NCBI GenBank assembly: GCA_028275295.1
Contig: JAPWUY010000023.1
Coordinates: 1 to 10,645 of the forward strand
Direction: 5' to 3'
Origin: Thermodesulfobacteriota bacterium
Lineage (GTDB): Bacteria; Desulfobacterota; Desulfocorpusculales; Desulfocorpusculum
DNA: 10,645 nt
A program made the position numbers and the translations under genes. Below, in pieces: positions 1 to 6,406 of this stretch. Below the pieces are notes generated by a model. That model saw only the letters and a list, made by a program, of their open reading frames with translations, was not told the origin of the DNA and ran no database searches. The stretch's first letter is position 1, and each line of letters opens with the position of its first letter.

Positions 1-2063
1 AGCTCGCTCCCCTTTATCATGTGGCACTGGTAATCCTCACCGTGCTTGCACCCGAGAAGGAGCACCCCGTCTATCCCTTTGGAAAGGGCATCTGCTATCC
101 ATATGAGGTTGAGGGATCCAAGGCACCTGAGGGGTATGACCCTCACGTAGGGATCCCAGGAAAGCCTTCTCTGCCCCAAAATATCCAGGGCAGGGTAAGC
201 ATCGTTCTCACATGCCAGCACTATGACCCTGGGCTTTTCCTCCTCTTCTTCGGGCACCTCTATGGCCTTTATCATCGACCCTATCATATCAACGGAGTAA
301 TCCTTGAAGGAGATTATCCTCTCGGGGCAGGAGCCCATGCATATGGAGCACCTCCTGCACCTTGTGGGGTTGGGGAGGGGATTTGCCTTCTCGTCCTCGT
401 TTATGGCCCCGAATGGACATTCCTCGGTGCAGCGTTTGCACTGGGTACACCTCTGCATGAAGAACTCTGGCCAGGAGCGGTCCCCTGCCCTTGGATGGAC
501 AGCCTCCCCCCTCGAGGTCATCTCAACGCATTGTATGGCCTTTAGGGCAGCTCCCCTGCCGTCTTCCTCCGCCCCGAGCATGTCCATGGGTTGCCTCACA
601 CACCCAGCAGCATATATACCCGTTCTCCTGGTCTCATATGGGAAGCATATGAAATGGGAGTCAGGCATTCCGTAAAAGAGCTTGGGCAACTCTGGACCCT
701 GCCGGTAGTCGAGGTGGAGGACCATCCCTTCCTTCTGCCTATCTGCGACGGAGGCCTGTTCTGTCTTCTGGCTTTGGTCAGCTTGAAGGAGACTCTCGTA
801 CACCTTCACCATGTCTCCTTCCACTGCCATTGAGGGGACCATGCCTGTTGCCAGGACCACCATGTCCGCTTCCAGAAGGAGCTTTTCTCCAGTGAGCATA
901 TCGTCCACCTCTACAGCTATCTTCCCATCCCCGCCCTGTGCGACGGAGGCCACCTCCCCCTTCACGAACACTACCCCCTCTTTCTGGGCTCTCCTGTAGA
1001 ATTCCTCGTACTGGCCCGGAGTTCTCATCTCCTTGTACACTATGAAGGCCGCCGCCGAAGGATCCTGTCCTTTCAGGTAGAGGGCTTGTTTGAGGGAGAC
1101 CATGCAACAAACAGAGGAGCAATAGGGAAGATGCTCCGGGTCCCTGGAGCCCGCGCACTGGATGAATACCACTGTCTGGGGCTTGGAGCCATTGGAAGGT
1201 CTCTTGAATTCTCCTGTCTTGGCCATCATCTCTTCCAGCTCGATATTTGTCACAACATCTTGAATTGCGCCGTACCCCAGATGACCTAATCGGGTGGGAT
1301 CGTAGGGCTTCCAGCCCGTTGCCTGGACAATGGCCCCCACTTTGAAGCTCTCCTCTCCCTGCGGGCCTTTCACGAACACATCGAACATCCCAGGTGCACC
1401 CTGGATCTTCTGGATTTCAGCGGAGCAAATCACCCTGATGTTCTTCTCCTCGCCCACCTTGGAGATGAGATCTTGTACTCCCACATCCTCCAGCTCCCTG
1501 TAAGGAGGGTTGAAGGGGTAGCGTTTGAACTGTCTCGCCATCCACCCCCCGAGCCTTTCCTCTTTCTCCACGAGGACCACTCCATAGCCTGCCCTGGCCG
1601 CTTCCAGCGCGGCGGTCATTCCAGCCACGCCCCCGCCAACCACCAGTATCGTCTTGTCCACCTCTGCCTGGAATGGCTCCAGAGGCTCTGACTTCTGGAC
1701 CTTGACAATGCCCATTCTGAGATAATCCTCAGCGGCCATCTGGGTGTCCTCTCCACCGGGCTCGAGGCACCAGGCCACCTGCTCCCTCAAGTTGACCCTC
1801 TCCAAGACCACATGGTCGGGGAACTGGAACACCTCGTTGAGAACCCGTGGAGAGCATGCAGCCAGAACAATTCCATTCACCCCTTCTCCATCCAGGTCCT
1901 TCTTTATGCTTTCGAGGCCCTCCTCCGTGCAGTAAGCCGCGTGCCTTCTGCACACTGGCACCTTCATCTCAGAGCGAGCCACATTCAGCAGCTTTTCAAC
2001 ATCCAAAGAACTTCCGATCCCGCATCCTTCACAGACATAGACCCCTATTTTCTTCTCCCCCAT
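1..2063 (-). CDS. qmoB: QmoB, quinone-interacting membrane-bound oxidoreductase subunit B (3' end cut by window)
   Basis: QmoB is an HdrA-like flavin and iron-sulfur subunit of the Qmo complex, which carries electrons between membrane quinone and APS reductase in sulfate reduction. I translated 687 residues before the edge. An N-terminal cysteine region (C11, C14, C38, C45, C70) precedes a FAD-binding motif VVGGGVAGMTAA (141-152) and the block QCAGSRDPEHLPYCSSVCC (302-320). A second flavin motif, ATGMVP, is at 405-410. Two [4Fe-4S] ferredoxin motifs follow at 539-549 (CTQCKRCTEEC) and 569-579 (CRRCSICMGSC). After an acidic linker (604-609) comes an MvhD-like domain with C618, C647, C672 and C680. 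An HdrA part fused to an MvhD-like tail, directly after a short HdrA-like gene, is the QmoB architecture. The family is roughly 750 residues, so some 60-70 residues are off the left edge. The ATG at 2063 has AGGAGGT 8 bases upstream and lies 6 bases after the qmoA stop, so the pair is one operon. Confidence 0.93.
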   Translation of the reverse strand, partial: MGEKKIGVYVCEGCGIGSSLDVEKLLNVARSEMKVPVCRRHAAYCTEEGLESIKKDLDGEGVNGIVLAACSPRVLNEVFQFPDHVVLERVNLREQVAWCLEPGGEDTQMAAEDYLRMGIVKVQKSEPLEPFQAEVDKTILVVGGGVAGMTAALEAARAGYGVVLVEKEERLGGWMARQFKRYPFNPPYRELEDVGVQDLISKVGEEKNIRVICSAEIQKIQGAPGMFDVFVKGPQGEESFKVGAIVQATGWKPYDPTRLGHLGYGAIQDVVTNIELEEMMAKTGEFKRPSNGSKPQTVVFIQCAGSRDPEHLPYCSSVCCMVSLKQALYLKGQDPSAAAFIVYKEMRTPGQYEEFYRRAQKEGVVFVKGEVASVAQGGDGKIAVEVDDMLTGEKLLLEADMVVLATGMVPSMAVEGDMVKVYESLLQADQSQKTEQASVADRQKEGMVLHLDYRQGPELPKLFYGMPDSHFICFPYETRRTGIYAAGCVRQPMDMLGAEEDGRGAALKAIQCVEMTSRGEAVHPRAGDRSWPEFFMQRCTQCKRCTEECPFGAINEDEKANPLPNPTRCRRCSICMGSCPERIISFKDYSVDMIGSMIKAIEVPEEEEEKPRVIVLACENDAYPALDILGQRRLSWDPYVRVIPLRCLGSLNLIWIADALSKGIDGVLLLGCKHGEDYQCHMIKGSE

Positions 2064-2069
2064 AGAGCC

Positions 2070-3320
2070 CTACCTCCTCTTCAATGACTGAATTGCCGAG
2101 AGAGCTGCCCCAGTGGCATCCTGGACCGTATGAGCCACATCCACAGGCTTCTTCACACAACCAGCAGGTATAATCCCGGTCTCCTCCGACGGGACCAGGA
2201 ACCCGTAATCATCGCAAGGAACCTCAAAAGGCACTGGGGACTTGACCGTCGTGGGGACGATGCCCGTTGCCAGGACAACCAGATCTGCCCTGGAGGTGAT
2301 CCCCTCACCTTTGTCAACATCTTCAACCCTGAGGATCAGCTCTCCTGTAGCTTTGTCCGGGAAAATCTCGGCCACCTTTCCCTTGACAAAGGTTATCTTT
2401 GGGTCGGCTTTCGCTTTCACGTAGAGATCTTCCAACCTTCCCAGGGCCCTTATGTCTATATAGAAGATGGTCACTTCCGCATCCGGATACTGTTCCCTGA
2501 CATAGAAGGCTTGTTTGAGGGATGCGGAACAGCACACTCCAGAGCAATAAGGCAAGTGGTTTTCGTCCCTCGAGCCCGCACACTGCACAAACGCTACCCT
2601 GCGCACTTCTCCACCGTCACTGAGCCTCGATATCTTTCCTCCGGTTGGCCCACCCACGGCAGAGAGCCTTTCCATCATCACGTTGTTTATGAGATTGGGA
2701 TTCTTGCCGAAACCGTAGTAATCGATCCTGGAAGCATCATAGGGGTCCCAGCCCGTGGCCCAGATGATGGCTCCGGCGTTCAACGTGAGGACTTGCTCCT
2801 TCATGTCCAGATCTATGGCACCGAAGGGACAGACCTCCACGCATTTTCCGCAGTCCTTCCCGAGACAAACCGATGGGTCGATCACGTATCGGTTGGGAAA
2901 GGCCATCTCATGGGGAAGATAGATGGCCTTGGTCTTGTCGAGTCCGTAGTTGAAATCATTGGGCCTTTCCACCGGGCATACTGCCTCACATGCGCCGCAG
3001 GCAGTGCATTTGGAATTGACGAACCTCGGCGATACCTTAACCTGGACCTTGAAGTCACCCTTTTTGCCTTCTATGGAGGTGACGCGCGTCATTGTGTGAA
3101 CTCGCACCCTTGGATTCTTGCGAATCCTCCTGAAGTTGATCTCCAGACCACACTGGGGAGGGCACATCTTGGGAAAATACCGATTGCTCCTGATCACCCT
3201 TCCTCCAAGATACGGGGCGAGCTCCACGAGGTCCACCGGAAAGCCGACTTCCGCCACTTCAACAGCTGCAGTGATTCCAGCTATCCCTCCACCCACTACC
3301 ACAATCCCATCCCCTGCCAT
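2070..3320 (-). CDS. qmoA: QmoA, quinone-interacting membrane-bound oxidoreductase subunit A
   Basis: QmoA is the smaller HdrA-like cytoplasmic subunit of the Qmo complex that supplies electrons to APS reductase (AprAB) from the quinone pool. From the ATG at 3320 it has 416 residues, close to the family's usual length. A FAD-binding motif VVGGGIAGITAA starts at residue 8. CPPQCG is at 53-58. Two inserted [4Fe-4S] motifs follow: C105, C108, C111, C115 and C152, C157, C160, C164. The HdrA block QCAGSRDENHLPYCSGVCC is at 246-264 and a second flavin motif, ATGIVP, at 351-356. I chose the start at 3320 because GGAGGT lies 7 bases upstream and the glycine-rich FAD fold begins at once. An in-frame ATG at 3368 has a weaker context and sits only about 3 bases after the predicted transcription start. 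A generic HdrA is the alternative, but the short subunit followed by an HdrA-MvhD fusion makes Qmo much more likely. Confidence 0.94.
   Translation of the reverse strand: MAGDGIVVVGGGIAGITAAVEVAEVGFPVDLVELAPYLGGRVIRSNRYFPKMCPPQCGLEINFRRIRKNPRVRVHTMTRVTSIEGKKGDFKVQVKVSPRFVNSKCTACGACEAVCPVERPNDFNYGLDKTKAIYLPHEMAFPNRYVIDPSVCLGKDCGKCVEVCPFGAIDLDMKEQVLTLNAGAIIWATGWDPYDASRIDYYGFGKNPNLINNVMMERLSAVGGPTGGKISRLSDGGEVRRVAFVQCAGSRDENHLPYCSGVCCSASLKQAFYVREQYPDAEVTIFYIDIRALGRLEDLYVKAKADPKITFVKGKVAEIFPDKATGELILRVEDVDKGEGITSRADLVVLATGIVPTTVKSPVPFEVPCDDYGFLVPSEETGIIPAGCVKKPVDVAHTVQDATGAALSAIQSLKRR
2072..2078 (-). promoter_or_regulatory. Ribosome binding site of qmoB, inside the end of qmoA
   Basis: AGGAGGT on the minus strand overlaps the last codons and stop of qmoA and ends 8 bases before the qmoB ATG at 2063. 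The arrangement fits translational coupling of the two subunits, which are needed in fixed ratio. Confidence 0.8.
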
Positions 3321-3327
3321 GGGTTCC

Positions 3328-3333
3328 ACCTCC
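3328..3333 (-). promoter_or_regulatory. Ribosome binding site of qmoA
   Basis: GGAGGT on the minus strand ends 7 bases before the ATG at 3320. It decides the start of qmoA against the in-frame ATG 48 bases further upstream. Confidence 0.75.
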
Positions 3334-3377
3334 AACTGCTCTTTTCTCCTACTCCAAGAAATCAACAAATTCGCGTT

Positions 3378-3406
3378 ATTTTACTGGGATGGGGGGCAGG
3401 TGTCAA
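3378..3406 (-). promoter_or_regulatory. Sigma-70-type promoter for qmoAB
   Basis: On the minus strand a perfect -35 box TTGACA (3406-3401) is followed by a 17-base spacer and a -10 box TAAAAT (3383-3378). The predicted transcription start is near 3371, giving a leader of about 50 bases that holds the qmoA ribosome binding site. This separates qmo transcription from the GNAT gene upstream. It is read from sequence only; no operator is obvious beside it. Confidence 0.8.
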
Positions 3407-3483
3407 CGACAGGGGGCTGAGGGGCGCTCGCAAACTCCGGTCTTGGAACTCATCGACTGTGGGAGCACTCGATCTTCCTTCTC

Positions 3484-4146
3484 TCATGTGACGGTCGGGT
3501 CCTTATGGAGGATTTCCTTTCGAGGTGATTGGGGAACACCTTTTGAGACAAACCGAGTCAAGTACCATGTCTCCACTCCCAGTATTGTCTCCGAGGCAAC
3601 CGTCTCGAAGCCAAAGGCCCTGTAAAAGGAGAGGTTCCTCGGATTCGAGGTCTCGAGGTGACAGATCTTCCCTGCTTTTTCAGCGATGGAACAAACTTCT
3701 TCCATGAGCATGGAACCGAATCCCTTCCCTTGAAAGGCAGGATGTGTCCCGAGGATTTCGAGATAGTAATGGGGCTCCCTGGGATGTCTCCTCCGAACGG
3801 AACTGGTCCAGGTAAGCCATCTTGCAAGCCCACGAAACCCTGCTCGGAAAATACCCTTGGAAAGGATGGAGAGCTCCAGAAAGATGGGAGGAGGATAGCT
3901 TCCGGGAGAATAGAGAAGAGCCACGGACCTCACCTCTGCGCCATCTTTGAGGCAAAGCTCCATCCTTCCCGGGACCTTTTCCCCGAGGGCCACCTGGAAC
4001 ATGGTCTCGAGTTTCGCCAATCTACGGTTGGGCTCAACCTTCTTAAGGATGGAGCAGACTATGGGATCCTGGAAAAAAGCCTGGGCTAGAACTTTAGCGG
4101 CCCTTTCCAGATCCGAGCCTTCGAGGTTGGAGAGGACAGGCGCCAT
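3484..4146 (-). CDS. GNAT-family N-acetyltransferase
   Basis: This is a predicted cytoplasmic acetyl-CoA-dependent N-acetyltransferase of 220 residues; the substrate cannot be read from sequence. The N-terminal part (SDLERAAKVLAQAFFQDP, 11-28) is typical of the first strand and helix of this family. The acetyl-CoA pyrophosphate loop is FQGKGFGSML (138-147), with the Q-x-x-G-x-G pattern formed by Q139, G142 and G144. The C-terminal motif LETSNPRNLSFYRAFGFE (164-181) is the usual final GNAT block. An open frame continues upstream to an ATG at 4308, but those 54 residues do not look like GNAT. The ATG at 4146 has AAGGT 9 bases upstream and gives a normal family length. A weak promoter (TTGTGG, 16 bases, TAAACT, the latter at 4205-4200) could serve it. 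The gene sits just upstream of the qmo promoter; nothing links it functionally to sulfate reduction. Confidence 0.85.
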   Translation of the reverse strand: MAPVLSNLEGSDLERAAKVLAQAFFQDPIVCSILKKVEPNRRLAKLETMFQVALGEKVPGRMELCLKDGAEVRSVALLYSPGSYPPPIFLELSILSKGIFRAGFRGLARWLTWTSSVRRRHPREPHYYLEILGTHPAFQGKGFGSMLMEEVCSIAEKAGKICHLETSNPRNLSFYRAFGFETVASETILGVETWYLTRFVSKGVPQSPRKEILHKDPTVT

Positions 4147-4367
4147 GAAACCAAGACCTTTTGTTACTAGCCTTTTTTCTGAGGGCCCTTGAGCCTCCAA
4201 GTTTAGCAAAAAACAGCTCTCCCACAAATCCCATCTTCCGTGGCAGATACGGAGGCATATCTCCCTTCCTCCATCAGGTCCGGCAAAAAGGTGCTGACAA
4301 GGAAGCAATGGGAGATAACCGGCAATTTTTTCCCAAGGCTCACTCTAGGGCGATCCTCACACTCGGA

Positions 4368-4382
4368 CCCCGATCATCGGGG
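4368..4382. repeat. 15-base palindrome between the transporter fragment and GNAT gene
   Basis: ccccgatcatcgggg is a perfect inverted repeat with a central base, able to form a 6-bp stem with a 3-base loop. It lies about 100 bases after the transporter-fragment stop. Without a T-run it is at best a weak or factor-dependent terminator, or an operator upstream of the GNAT gene. Confidence 0.45.
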
Positions 4383-4485
4383 GGGTGATGGGAGTCGCTT
4401 TGATTAGGAGCCCGATCTCTCGAGGTGGCCCCTTGTGGCCCGAAGAAAGCATTCAGGCCCAAGGGGCACCATTTGGCCCATTGCC

Positions 4486-4848
4486 TCAGAACACTATAAT
4501 GGGCTTTCCGGTCACTTGCTTCCAAGCGAAGTTCAGGAAGAAAAACCCGAAGAAGATCACATTGAGGATCAGGACCAGGTACGACCACCATGTGGCCTTG
4601 GCGGGCTTGGGCAGCTTGCTGTTCAAATACATCAAAATTATCGGAAAGAAGAGAGAAGCGAAGTTGGACATGTTGGCCGAGATCATGATCAGCTCTGTCG
4701 GCAAAGCCAAGTGGATCAAGATGGCGATCAAGATCGCCAGCCCTATCATGTAGGGATAATAGAATCGCCTCGGGCCAATCCGAGAATCGAGGTATTTTTG
4801 GTCCGCAACGATCTCCTCGAAAGATGGCATAAGCATAGTCCGTATCAT
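4486..4848 (-). pseudogene. C-terminal fragment of a membrane transporter, probably Nramp-like divalent metal transporter
   Basis: The frame encodes about 120 residues, starting from ATG at 4848 (TTG at 4851 also possible). It has a short basic, tyrosine-rich lead (GPRRFYYPY) and three hydrophobic segments, roughly at 32-49, 52-76 and 87-108. Phrases such as PTELIMISANMSNF, FFPIILMYLNSKLP and the ending VIFFGFFFLNF resemble, from memory, the C-terminal end of Nramp-like metal transporters in Desulfobacterota, which normally have eleven or more membrane segments. No in-frame continuation exists: an in-frame TGA lies 9 bases before the 4848 ATG, and I found no transporter-like sequence in the other minus frames upstream. 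No good Shine-Dalgarno precedes the start. I read it as the remnant of a gene that lost its 5' part. A small three-helix membrane protein expressed in its own right is possible. The family call rests on recall, not on a search. Confidence 0.5.
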
Positions 4849-4851
4849 CAA

Positions 4852-5500
4852 CTGATCTCAGACGAGGCGGACCCAAGCCTTTCGGTCCGTGAAGCTTGAG
4901 GCCGAGATGGGCAGACGGACCTTGAGAGCTTTACGAGTCTCTACTCGAGGCCTAAGAAGTCAAGGATTACAGGGCAGCTCCCATCTCGCGTCAGAGCTCC
5001 CCAAGGAGAGCGCAGTCTAATGTTTATTGGGGGTGATGCTCCCATTTTCCGGATGCTGGGAGGCTCCTATTGGATCGCAGATTCAATCTCCAATGAAGGA
5101 CTGAAACCCGATCCATCCCATAGGATCTGAGGAGCCCAGGAGGATCGCCTTTGGTGCCAAGCCATCTCCGCTCGGCCAAGGACGAACCAGAGGGCCCAAG
5201 TGTTCCAAGGGACGTGGGACAAAGAGCTCCCCATGGAGCTATGGGCTACGGCCATTCGCCATTGGCAGAGAAGGCCCGATGGGGTTTAGGCTAAAACCTG
5301 ACCTGATTCCGCAAGAGGCTCAGAGGTATTCTCCCTTAGGAAGTATGGAGCTCGGTAAAGGGAGTTCAGTTTCCGCGTCTTTCGCATGGTGAAAGGCCGG
5401 TTAATTCAGGAAATTCAGGAAGGACCACTTAATGCGTCCAAGTGCCTTGGGCCGGAGACTGCTGGGAAAGCACTTCACTTTGCCTCTGAGGGGAGCGGCT
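4852..5500. other. 649-base stretch with no supported gene
   Basis: I translated most of this stretch on the minus strand and looked at the plus strand more lightly. Only short open frames appear, such as a 62-codon minus frame at 5255-5067 and a 33-codon minus frame starting near 5387. Neither has a Shine-Dalgarno site or recognisable protein motif. A short direct repeat (attcagga, aattcagga) lies at 5404-5420. There is no tRNA, no strong terminator and no transposase-like sequence that I can recognise. It may be decayed DNA left when the adjacent transporter gene was truncated, or may hold a small RNA I cannot see. Confidence 0.5.
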
Positions 5501-6055
5501 TCAGTCCTCGGGGCTTGCCCAGATGATGTGGGCCTTGTTGATTATGAGGACATTTTCTCCCTTTCCCCTGGATGTGGCATTGAAGACCACTATGAAGGGC
5601 TTTTCTCCCTCCGTGAAGATCTCGCTTACCCTGTCGAATCCGTCTCGCTCACAGCTCAAGTTCACATGCCCCACCACAGTGCTCCCATCCGCGCACCTTA
5701 TCTTCACCTTTGCCGGTCTGCAGACCCTCTGGAACTTGCCTTGCTTGTCCTGAGCCTCGAGGGTCACTCCCAGAGGGCCCGTTCCACGACCTACCGCCTG
5801 TCTCACTGGCACTTCCTCTATCTCGTACTTGGAGTTCTCCGTCTCGAACCCCCTTAGGGTAACCCTTTGGATGATACCTGTTCTCAGCACCCTCCCATTG
5901 TCCTGAAAGACATAGTAGCGCCTTCCAGCCTCGGGTCTGTGGCGCTCCCATCCTTCTCTCACCTCGTCTATGGGCATGACATCATCGTCGCTTCCCCAAA
6001 CCTTCCGAATCCTTACTCTTCTTGCGAACTCTCTCTCTTTGGAGTCACTTTCCAT
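5501..6055 (-). CDS. Conserved-looking protein of unknown function (184 aa)
   Basis: I do not recognise this gene with certainty. It encodes a charged, soluble protein with no signal peptide or membrane segment. An N-terminal part (about 27-70) includes RRYYVFQDNGRVLRTG. The C-terminal half (about 113-182) reads like an alternating-strand beta domain: AKVKIRCADGSTVVGHVNL, then a segment with FTEGEKPFIVVF, and an end with VLIINKAHIIWASP. That C-terminal pattern weakly recalls small uncharacterised domains such as DUF6812, but this is memory, not a match I could test. Third-codon positions are GC-biased as in the neighbours, which supports real coding. The ATG at 6055 has AAGGGG 8 bases upstream. 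The gene starts 28 bases after the tRNA-Leu with no terminator between them, so it is probably transcribed with the tRNA. Confidence 0.7.
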   Translation of the reverse strand: MESDSKEREFARRVRIRKVWGSDDDVMPIDEVREGWERHRPEAGRRYYVFQDNGRVLRTGIIQRVTLRGFETENSKYEIEEVPVRQAVGRGTGPLGVTLEAQDKQGKFQRVCRPAKVKIRCADGSTVVGHVNLSCERDGFDRVSEIFTEGEKPFIVVFNATSRGKGENVLIINKAHIIWASPED

Positions 6056-6083
6056 GGTCTTTTCCCCTTTTTTGGGATCATGA

Positions 6084-6165
6084 TGCGAGAGGGGGGAGTT
6101 GAACCCCCACGGGTTGCCCCACTGGATCCTAAGTCCAGCGCGTCTGCCAGTTCCGCCACTCTCGC
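6084..6165 (-). tRNA. tRNA-Leu (anticodon UAG)
   Basis: The minus strand folds into a class II tRNA of 82 bases including the discriminator A. The acceptor stem is GCGAGAG paired with CTCTCGC. The D arm contains the GG pair, and the anticodon stem CTGGA/TCCAG carries the loop CTTAGGA, so the anticodon is UAG (6131-6129) with G37. The long variable arm GGG-GCAA-CCC is typical of leucine tRNA. The T arm is GGGGG-TTCAACT-CCCCC. The bases after the discriminator are TCA, so CCA is not encoded and must be added enzymatically. It would read CUA and, by wobble, other CUN codons. Confidence 0.96.
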
Positions 6166-6181
6166 TCCCAGGATTCCAGGA

Positions 6182-6313
6182 TCATTGTCTTATGTGAGGC
6201 CGGGCCTCGTCAATCCCGTATGTTCGAGTGAATCCTCCAGGGATCCTTGGGACTCCGAGTCCTCGGGCCAAAAGGGCAAGCTCCTTGGAGAGTCGAATTC
6301 TTTCGGGGACCAT
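6182..6313 (-). CDS. Small 43-codon ORF, doubtful
   Basis: Between dnaE2 and the tRNA an ATG at 6313 opens 43 codons ending in TGA at 6184-6182. The product is basic and begins MVPERIRLSKELALL, with a later segment GLGVPRIPGGFTRTYG. Codon choice resembles the neighbours, with mostly C or G in the third position. The only SD-like sequence, AAGGGG, lies 2 bases before the ATG, which is too close. It overlaps the putative tRNA promoter. I know no family for it. It could be chance, a true small protein, or the remnant of a longer gene. Confidence 0.25.
   Translation of the reverse strand: MVPERIRLSKELALLARGLGVPRIPGGFTRTYGIDEARPHIRQ
6184..6213 (-). promoter_or_regulatory. Possible promoter for tRNA-Leu
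   Basis: On the minus strand TTGACG (6213-6208) could be a -35 box, with an 18-base spacer and GACAAT (6189-6184) as -10. The transcription start would then lie about 12 bases before the mature tRNA. The -10 matches only four of six consensus bases. The spacer holds a 13-base GC-rich palindrome. Confidence 0.4.
6196..6208. repeat. Perfect 13-base palindrome upstream of tRNA-Leu
   Basis: gaggccgggcctc is a perfect inverted repeat around a central base. It lies between the putative -35 and -10 boxes of the tRNA promoter. No T-run follows on either strand, so it is not a normal terminator. An operator is possible; chance is also possible in GC-rich DNA. Confidence 0.5.
6250..6262. repeat. Perfect 13-base palindrome in the dnaE2-tRNA gap
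   Basis: ggactccgagtcc is a perfect inverted repeat around a central base, about 40 bases from the similar-sized palindrome nearer the tRNA. The two differ in sequence. No T-run follows on either strand. Confidence 0.45.
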
Positions 6314-6406
6314 GGCCCCTTGGGAGCAACTCCAGGGTGGGGAGCCAGTGGCGCGAGAGAGGACGGATCTTTTGGCCGAGGGAGGATGGAGCCTGATCTT
6401 TTCGCC

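Noticed and set aside
3321..3368. Sixteen-codon upstream extension of qmoA to the ATG at 3368
   Set aside because: The predicted transcription start is near 3371, leaving no leader for that ATG, while the ATG at 3320 has a strong SD site and begins directly before the FAD fold.
2130..3491. 453-codon open frame on the plus strand
   Set aside because: It is the complement of qmoA, whose flavin and cysteine motifs are unmistakable. The plus-strand product has no recognisable domain.
4147..4308. 54-codon upstream extension of the GNAT gene to the ATG at 4308
   Set aside because: The extra residues do not resemble the GNAT fold, and the ATG at 4146 gives a normal family length with an SD-like AAGGT.
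4340..4876. 178-codon minus-strand frame overlapping the transporter fragment
   Set aside because: It overlaps the frame with three clear membrane helices and its own product is a charged, featureless shadow without an SD site.
5067..5255. 62-codon minus-strand frame in the intergenic stretch
   Set aside because: It has no SD site, no family resemblance and odd composition (rich in W and S). I could not link it to the transporter remnant in any frame.
6196..6208. Intrinsic terminator after dnaE2
   Set aside because: The palindrome could form only a short stem with a small loop, and no run of T follows on the minus strand.
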